In this document: one piece after another, positions 22,110 to 26,696 of the stretch | Layout of the letters: every line of letters starts with the position of its first letter | Numbering within the stretch: position 1 is the first letter of the stretch | DNA from: Desulfococcus sp041737845 | GTDB lineage: Bacteria; Desulfobacterota; Desulfobacteria; Desulfobacterales; Desulfococcaceae | Direction: 5' to 3' | NCBI RefSeq assembly: GCF_041737845.1 | Contig: NZ_JBGSQX010000130.1 | Location: forward strand, 1 to 26,696 | DNA: 26,696 nt | Notes under the pieces: model-generated | Told to the model about the DNA's origin: nothing | What the model saw: the letters and a program-made list of their open reading frames with translations, nothing else | The model's database searches: none | Position numbers and translations under genes: made by a program

Positions 22110-24020
22110 ATGACATCCCATGAATGGATGAAGAATTGCCCGAAGCACAAAATCGTGACAATCCAGGAGGCAGCGGAGAAGATCCGGAAGGGGAGCCGCC
22201 TCTTCATCGGAACGGGGTGCGGTGAGCCCAGGCAGCTGATACGCGGCATGGTCGACAACCCGGATGTCCAGGATATCCTCATCTACCAGATGCTCTCCTT
22301 CACCCTGGCTGAATATATGGATGACCCGTCATTCCTGGAGCGGTTTTCCCTCAAGCTCTTTTTTATCGGTGCAACCATGCGCAGGGCGGCCTTCGAAGGG
22401 AAGATCGATTATGTCCCGGTCTACCTGTCGGAGATCCCCGACCTCTTCGACAGCAACCAGATCGGCCTGGACACGGCGCTGATCCAGGTAAGCCCTCCGG
22501 ACCGTTTCGGGTTCTGCAGCACGGGCGTCTCGGTGGACGTGACGCACGCCGCGTGCCGGAATGCCCGTACCGTCATCGCCCAGGTCAACCCCCGGATGCC
22601 CCGCACCGCGGGCAACAGCTTCATTCACGTGGACGAGATCGACCTCCTGGTCCCCCACGAGGAGCCGCTGATCGAGGTGGCCCCCGCCGTCCCCGATCGG
22701 GAGGTGGCCGAGCGCATCGCCTACTACGTCTCCGAACTGGTGGAAGACGGCGCGACCCTCCAGGTCGGCGTGGGCCACATTCCCCATGTGATTCTGGGAG
22801 CCCTGGGCGGGAAAAAAGACCTGGGCATCCACACCCAGATCATTACCGACGCGTATATCCCCCTCTTCGAACAGGGGGTCATCACCAACAAGCACAAAAC
22901 CCTCATGCCCGACCGCGCAGTGGCGTCCCTCTGCATGGGATCCGAGGCCCTTTACGATTACGTGGACAACAACCCCCGTTTTTATTTCCGAAGTTCCGAC
23001 TTTGTCAACAACCCTTCGGTGGTGGCCCGAAACGACAACCTCATCTCCATCAGCTCGGCCCTGGAGGTCGACATCACCGGCCAGGTCTGCGCCGATTCCG
23101 TGGGGCACCTCTTCTACAGCGGCACCGGCGACCAGGCCAATTTCATCCGCGGGGCGGCCATGGCCCGGGGGGGGTTTTCCATCATCGCCCTGCCGTCGAC
23201 GGCCCGGAACGGGACCGTCTCCCGCATCGTCCCCAACCTGAGCGAGGGGGCCGGCGTCGCCACCCTCCGGGGGGACGTCAATTTCGTGGTGACGGAGTAC
23301 GGAATCGCCCAACTCCGGGGCAAGAGCATCTTTCAGCGAGTGGTGGAGCTGGCCCAGATCGCCCACCCGGATTTTCGGAGCCATCTCATCTCGTCGGCCA
23401 AGACCTTTCACTACATCTTCGCCGATCAGAAGGCCCCCCGGGCGGAGGACCTGACCTTTCTCGAACACTACAAGAGCCGGATCACCCTGAAAAACGGCAA
23501 AAGCATGGCGATCCGGCCAATTCTGCCCACCGACGAATTCGGGTATCGGAATTTTTTCTATTCCCTGAGGGAGGAAACGGTTTACTACCGCTTTTTCCGG
23601 CGGGTCCGGCTGTTTCCACGGCAGATGGCTCAGAACCATTGGGCCGACCTGGATTACCGCAGGAACATGTCCATCATCGGGTTGGTCCGGATCCGCGGCC
23701 ATAAGGATATCGTGGCCATCGGGACCTACCAGGGGCAGGCGGACGGGGGCACCGCCGAGGTCGCTTTTGTCGTCCGGGAGGATTTTCAGGGGATGGGCAT
23801 CGGCTCCCGACTCCTTACAATCCTGGAGGGGATCGCCCGGGAGAACGGGTACCGGGGGTTCACGGCGACGGTCCTGCTGGAAAACCGGTCGATGATCCAT
23901 GTCTTCAAGAGGCGCTATCCCGATGCCCGCATCACGGTGCGGGACGAGAGCGCCGAAATCGTCATGGATTTTGCGCCGGCCGGGGACGCTGGAGAACCGT
24001 CGGGAGCGGCGGGGCGGTAA
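22110..24020 (+). CDS. Acetyl-CoA hydrolase/transferase family protein fused to a GNAT acetyltransferase domain
   Basis: A 636-aa cytoplasmic fusion. Residues about 10-450 form the two halves of a family I CoA-transferase/acetyl-CoA hydrolase (related to 4-hydroxybutyrate or succinate:acetate CoA-transferases), with TLQVGVGHIPHVILGAL, ISSALEVDITGQVCADS and VTEYGIAQLRGKS (394 onward). Residues about 464-625 form a GNAT domain: MAIRPILPTDEFGYRNFFYS at its start and acetyl-CoA motif FQGMGIGSRLL (Q560-x-x-G-x-G). The pairing suggests CoA-thioester transfer linked to N-acetylation of a protein or small amine, but the substrate is unknown. I chose ATG 22110, with AGAGGGG upstream, because homology starts there; the frame is open to 21933. 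It converges on the MurI-like gene with a 3-nt gap. Confidence 0.88.
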   Translation: MTSHEWMKNCPKHKIVTIQEAAEKIRKGSRLFIGTGCGEPRQLIRGMVDNPDVQDILIYQMLSFTLAEYMDDPSFLERFSLKLFFIGATMRRAAFEGKIDYVPVYLSEIPDLFDSNQIGLDTALIQVSPPDRFGFCSTGVSVDVTHAACRNARTVIAQVNPRMPRTAGNSFIHVDEIDLLVPHEEPLIEVAPAVPDREVAERIAYYVSELVEDGATLQVGVGHIPHVILGALGGKKDLGIHTQIITDAYIPLFEQGVITNKHKTLMPDRAVASLCMGSEALYDYVDNNPRFYFRSSDFVNNPSVVARNDNLISISSALEVDITGQVCADSVGHLFYSGTGDQANFIRGAAMARGGFSIIALPSTARNGTVSRIVPNLSEGAGVATLRGDVNFVVTEYGIAQLRGKSIFQRVVELAQIAHPDFRSHLISSAKTFHYIFADQKAPRAEDLTFLEHYKSRITLKNGKSMAIRPILPTDEFGYRNFFYSLREETVYYRFFRRVRLFPRQMAQNHWADLDYRRNMSIIGLVRIRGHKDIVAIGTYQGQADGGTAEVAFVVREDFQGMGIGSRLLTILEGIARENGYRGFTATVLLENRSMIHVFKRRYPDARITVRDESAEIVMDFAPAGDAGEPSGAAGR

Positions 24021-24023
24021 CGG

Positions 24024-24797
24024 TCAGGACGCTGCCGGAAGGAAGCGGACCCGCCCCTTCATGAAGACGGCGGCGCGCCTTTCGGTTTCGGGGGGGATGT
24101 CTGAAAGGTAGAATTCGGCCCGCGCCTCCTCCTGGTTCCCGGGCGGCGGGGCGGGATCGTCCTGAAGGAGAGGGATGAGATCCGCCGACGGCTCCACCAG
24201 GCGGACCCGCATGCCGATTTTTCTCTGGATGAGCGCGGCCAGAACCGGATAATGGGCGTCGCCCAGAATCAGGGTGTCGATCTTCCGGACCTTGAGGGGG
24301 ATCAGGGACTTCTTGACGATCATGGCCGTCTCGGGCTTTTTCAGCCAGCCCTCCGCGACCAGGGCGCCGATGAGGGGGCAGGCGGCCTGACAAACAGCAG
24401 CGTCGGGCGCAAGCAGCCGGATCCTGTCCGTGTAGGCGCCGGAGCGGATCGTCGCCCGGGACCCCATGACGCCGATCCTCCCGTGCCGGGAAACCCGGAC
24501 GGCCGCCGCGGCCGCAAGGCTCACCACATCGATCACCGGCACCGCCGATTGCGCCGCCAGGGCTTCCGCCGCCACGGCCGATGCCGCGTGGCAGGCCAGG
24601 ACAATTTTCCGGACGCCTTTTTCCGCGAGAAACCGCCCGGCCCGGAGGGTCCGGCGGAGGACGGCCTCGGGGCTTTTCTCATCGTAAGGGCCGTGGGCGG
24701 TGTCGCCGAAATAGATGAACCGGTGCCGGGGAAGGCCCGCCAGGAGCCGCCGGGTCAGATCCAGCCCTGCCAGGCCCGAATCCAGGATGCCGATCAC
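24024..24797 (-). CDS. Glutamate racemase (MurI)-family protein with an altered active site
   Basis: A 257-aa Asp/Glu racemase-fold protein. MIGILDSGLAGL, YFGDTAHGPYDEKS, VLACHAASAVA, CPLIGALVAEG and LILGDAHYPVLAAL align with the MurI landmarks. Asp6 and the first catalytic cysteine, Cys69, are present. The second catalytic cysteine (GCTHYP in MurI) is Asp180, and the neighbouring substrate-binding residues also differ: PYG is PYD, CNT is CHA, CTH is DAH. His182 remains. MurI makes D-glutamate for peptidoglycan by a two-cysteine mechanism; this protein may act on another substrate or in another way. It starts at GTG 24797, overlapping the YkgJ-family stop (GTGA), at the end of the dnaX-recR operon. 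Confidence 0.78.
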   Translation of the reverse strand: MIGILDSGLAGLDLTRRLLAGLPRHRFIYFGDTAHGPYDEKSPEAVLRRTLRAGRFLAEKGVRKIVLACHAASAVAAEALAAQSAVPVIDVVSLAAAAAVRVSRHGRIGVMGSRATIRSGAYTDRIRLLAPDAAVCQAACPLIGALVAEGWLKKPETAMIVKKSLIPLKVRKIDTLILGDAHYPVLAALIQRKIGMRVRLVEPSADLIPLLQDDPAPPPGNQEEARAEFYLSDIPPETERRAAVFMKGRVRFLPAAS

Positions 24798-25210
24798 GCG
24801 TCAGACCTCTGTTCTTCGATCTGCCTCCGAACGCACCGGAGAATGCGCTCGTCCGGGACGTCCGTCCGCATGCCGGGACAGGACCCGGCCATCATGCGCC
24901 AGTTGGCGGGGTCTTTCAGCACGCTTTCGATGTAGGGCCACGCCCGGCACATGCGGGGCTTCACCGGATGGATCGTGCAGAGGCGGTCCCGGAAGAAGAT
25001 GCAGTAGCCGTCCTCTCCCTGGGCGATCACCGGCCGGCTTCCCGCCTTCCGGCAGTAGTCCCTCACGAAGGTTTCCGGGTCGGCGCCGATATGGGCCGCG
25101 ATGGCCGCGATGTCCGCCGGGGTGACATAGGTCCCCCCGAATCCGTTGCAGCATTCGCCGCACTGGCGGCATTCAAAGATGGGGTCGCATCGGCTTTCAT
25201 CCGAGGACAT
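24794..25210 (-). CDS. YkgJ-family Cys-cluster protein
   Basis: A 138-aa cytoplasmic protein with the N-terminal CRQCGECCNGFGGTYVT and further cysteines in RDYCRKAG, DGYCIFF, RLCTIHPVKPRMCRAWP and GSCPGM. This is the YkgJ/UPF0153 zinc- or iron-binding Cys cluster (CxxCxxCC ... C ... C). The family's biochemical role is not established, though it is sometimes linked to metal chelation or protein modification. ATG 25210 lies inside the recR 3' end (14-nt overlap), with GGAG upstream. The stop overlaps the MurI-like GTG. Confidence 0.88.
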   Translation of the reverse strand: MSSDESRCDPIFECRQCGECCNGFGGTYVTPADIAAIAAHIGADPETFVRDYCRKAGSRPVIAQGEDGYCIFFRDRLCTIHPVKPRMCRAWPYIESVLKDPANWRMMAGSCPGMRTDVPDERILRCVRRQIEEQRSDA

Positions 25211-25799
25211 GACGGGTCTCCATGGCGCGTTTCAGGGTCATCTGATCCACGTATTTGAGGTCTCCCCCCAGGGGGACGCCGGAGGCGATGCGGGTCACCC
25301 TGACCGGGCGGCCCTCGAGCAGCTCCGAGAGGTAGATGGCGGTCGACTCCCCCTCCAGGTGGGTGTTGGTGGCCAGGATGATCTCCTTGACCTCGCCTTC
25401 GTCGACCCGAAGGAGAAGCTCATGGATCCGGATGTCGTTCGGGCCGATGCCGTCCATGGGCGACAGGGCCCCCTGGAGGATGTGGTAGCGCCCGCAATAG
25501 GCGCCCGAGCGCTCGATGGCGATCATCTCGGAAACGTTTTCCACCACGCAGAGCAGGGAGGCGTCCCGGGAGGGGTTGCTGCAGATGCCGCAGATGTCGG
25601 TGTCGCTCAGGCCGAAGCAGCGGGCGCAGAGCCGGACCTTCTCCTTGACGTTCAGGATGGCGTAGGCCAGGGCTTCGGCCTCCTTTCTCTGAACGCGGAC
25701 CAGGTGGAGGGCCAGGCGTTCGGCGGTCTTCTCCCCGATGCCGGGCAGGGCCTGGAGGCGGCCGATCAGGCGGCGGATGGACGGCGGGTAATGCATCAT
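25197..25799 (-). CDS. recR: Recombination mediator protein RecR
   Basis: A 200-aa protein of normal length. It has the N-terminal helix-hairpin-helix LPGIGEKTAERLALHL, the four-cysteine zinc finger CARCFGLSDTDICGIC, and a Toprim domain (LLCVVENVSEMIAIE; ATNTHLEGESTAIYL). With RecF and RecO it loads RecA on gapped, SSB-coated DNA. It begins MMHYPPSIRRLI; ATG 25799 and 25796 are both possible. It lies 24 nt after ybaB in the dnaX-ybaB-recR cluster conserved widely in bacteria. Confidence 0.96.
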   Translation of the reverse strand: MMHYPPSIRRLIGRLQALPGIGEKTAERLALHLVRVQRKEAEALAYAILNVKEKVRLCARCFGLSDTDICGICSNPSRDASLLCVVENVSEMIAIERSGAYCGRYHILQGALSPMDGIGPNDIRIHELLLRVDEGEVKEIILATNTHLEGESTAIYLSELLEGRPVRVTRIASGVPLGGDLKYVDQMTLKRAMETRHVLG

Positions 25800-25823
25800 G
25801 CGAATCGAGGACTCCCCTCCGCC

Positions 25824-26138
25824 TTACACCATGCCGGGGATGTTCATCCCCGCCGGCATGAGCTTGCCCATCTCCTTGGAGACCATCTCCTGGGATTTTG
25901 CGAGGGCGTCGTTGACCGCGGCCAGAACCAGGTCCTGGAGCATTTCGACGTCTTCGGGGTCGACGACCTCCTTCTCGATCCGGATGGAGACGATCTGCTG
26001 CTTGCCGTTGGCGACGACTTTGACCATGCCGCCGCCGGCGCTGGTCTCGATCGTGGTGCCGGCCAGTTCCTCCTGGAGTTTCATCATCTTTTCCTGAAGC
26101 TTCTGCGCCTGCTTCATCATGTTTCCCATACCCTTCAT
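25824..26138 (-). CDS. ybaB: YbaB/EbfC-family nucleoid-associated protein
   Basis: A 104-aa small DNA-binding protein. It begins MKGMGNMMKQAQKLQEKMMKLQEEL, an N-terminal helix, followed by the conserved core VKVVANGKQQIVSIRIEKEVVDPEDVEMLQDLVLAAVNDAL and a Met/Gly-rich end. YbaB forms dimers that bind DNA and influences nucleoid structure. AGGAGG stands 8 nt before ATG 26138 and 5 nt before ATG 26141, so either start is possible. It sits between dnaX (13 nt) and recR, its usual place. Confidence 0.93.
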   Translation of the reverse strand: MKGMGNMMKQAQKLQEKMMKLQEELAGTTIETSAGGGMVKVVANGKQQIVSIRIEKEVVDPEDVEMLQDLVLAAVNDALAKSQEMVSKEMGKLMPAGMNIPGMV

Positions 26139-26150
26139 CATCACTGCCTC

Positions 26151-26696
26151 CTATAGGATTTTGACGTCGACGACCGTGCCGTCGAAGATTTCAATGGCGG
26201 CCGCCACCATGGGGTGATTGAGCGCATCCTGGCGGATGGCGTGGGCCTGCTCGATTTTGTTCTGCCGGGGGTCGCCTCCGGCCTCTTCGAGGCGGAGCGA
26301 CAGGCGGACGCTGCGGCCGAAAAAAGCCCGCGCGGCGTCCTGCAGGATCTCCTGCTTTTTCTGGATCTGTTTCAGGTTGAACGCGCTGCCCTGCACCGCG
26401 ATCTCGATCTCCCCGTCTCCGATGCGATGGAGAGTGCTCCGGGTAAGATAAGAGCCCAGGGCCTGGGACCTTCCGCAGACCAGGGCCGTCAGCTTCTCCC
26501 AGGTCACCGCCGGGGGATCGTCCGGATCGTAGGCAATATCGGCCGAAGCATCGGGAAGACGGCATTCCGCCGGGCTGTCCGGGTCCCCTTCCGGCGGGGG
26601 GGTGTATCCGGGGCCGGGCGTCGCTGCGGGCGGCCGAGACCGGGGCGGGGCGTTTTCCCTGTCCGTGGATGCCGCTCCGGATGGCACAGGCGATGC
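26151..26696 (-). CDS. dnaX: DNA polymerase III subunit gamma/tau, C-terminal part (runs off the window)
   Basis: The minus frame is open to the right edge and ends at TAG 26151. The visible 181 codons begin with a Pro/Ala/Asp-rich linker and continue with a C-terminal domain (WEKLTALVCGRSQALGSYL, then EIEIAVQGSAFNLKQIQKK, IEIFDGTVVDVKIL). This resembles the tau-type C-terminal domain following the clamp-loader ATPase. The ATPase motifs lie outside the window, so the name rests on the C-terminal pattern and on the conserved dnaX-ybaB-recR order. Whether a programmed frameshift makes gamma cannot be seen here. Confidence 0.82.
   Translation of the reverse strand, partial: ASPVPSGAASTDRENAPPRSRPPAATPGPGYTPPPEGDPDSPAECRLPDASADIAYDPDDPPAVTWEKLTALVCGRSQALGSYLTRSTLHRIGDGEIEIAVQGSAFNLKQIQKKQEILQDAARAFFGRSVRLSLRLEEAGGDPRQNKIEQAHAIRQDALNHPMVAAAIEIFDGTVVDVKIL

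Noticed and set aside
22329..23900. 523-codon minus-strand open frame opposite the CoA-transferase/GNAT gene
   Set aside because: It lies wholly inside a gene with clear domain motifs and has no recognisable motif of its own.
1..26696. tRNA or rRNA genes, CRISPR arrays, transposases, phage genes, sulfate-reduction genes, NrdR boxes
   Set aside because: I looked for each on both strands and saw no sequence supporting any of them.

Overview
The window is about 26.7 kb of high-GC, almost fully coding bacterial chromosome. Genes run in compact, translationally coupled operons. BamD marks a Gram-negative cell with an outer membrane. Class III PHA synthase, an archaeal/eukaryal-type prolyl-tRNA synthetase, a CoA-transferase/GNAT fusion, small Cys-cluster proteins and a dCMP deaminase-nrdR-rib-nusB block together suggest Desulfobacterota (former Deltaproteobacteria, Desulfobacteraceae-like). 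This is inferred from protein resemblance; no sulfate-reduction gene or rRNA is present to prove it.

Layout. 1-268 (-): start of phaC, running off the left edge. 269-712: intergenic DNA with several palindromes. 713-2143 (+): orphan PAS histidine kinase. 2228-2532 (+): structured leader and a 71-aa Cys-cluster protein. 2547-3353 (-): purN. 3524-5634 (+): trxA-trxB-bamD behind a perfect-consensus sigma70 promoter. 5648-5991 (+): rpmB with its own promoter. 6005-6126: a MITE/REP-like palindromic element between the convergent ends of rpmB and rel. 6125-11871 (-): metallo-hydrolase, ispG, proS and rel. 11946-20715 (-): a long gene series read in the order rpiB, glyA, dCMP deaminase, nrdR, ribD, ribE, ribBA, ribH, nusB, trpB2, 90-aa Cys protein, driven by a promoter before rpiB. 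20831-21835 (-): cNMP-binding/PilZ regulator. 21964-24020 (+): possible leader peptide and the CoA-transferase/GNAT fusion. 24024-26696 (-): dnaX (partial), ybaB, recR, YkgJ-family protein, MurI-like racemase.

How the genes fit together. The long minus-strand series joins pentose phosphate isomerisation, one-carbon supply (GlyA), dUMP supply (dCMP deaminase), control of ribonucleotide reductase (NrdR) and a full riboflavin pathway (RibD, RibE, RibBA, RibH), ending with NusB. dnaX-ybaB-recR is the classic replication/repair cluster. trxA-trxB form a complete thioredoxin couple. Rel, ProS and RpmB belong to translation and its stringent control.

Most of the window is housekeeping. I see no phage, CRISPR array, tRNA, rRNA or insertion sequence with a transposase, and no clear new multi-gene system. 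The parts most worth a second look are the MurI-like protein, whose second catalytic cysteine and neighbouring substrate-binding residues are replaced together; the palindromic element at 6005-6126; the structured leader before the 71-aa protein; the Cys-bearing PAS kinase; and the two small Cys-cluster families.
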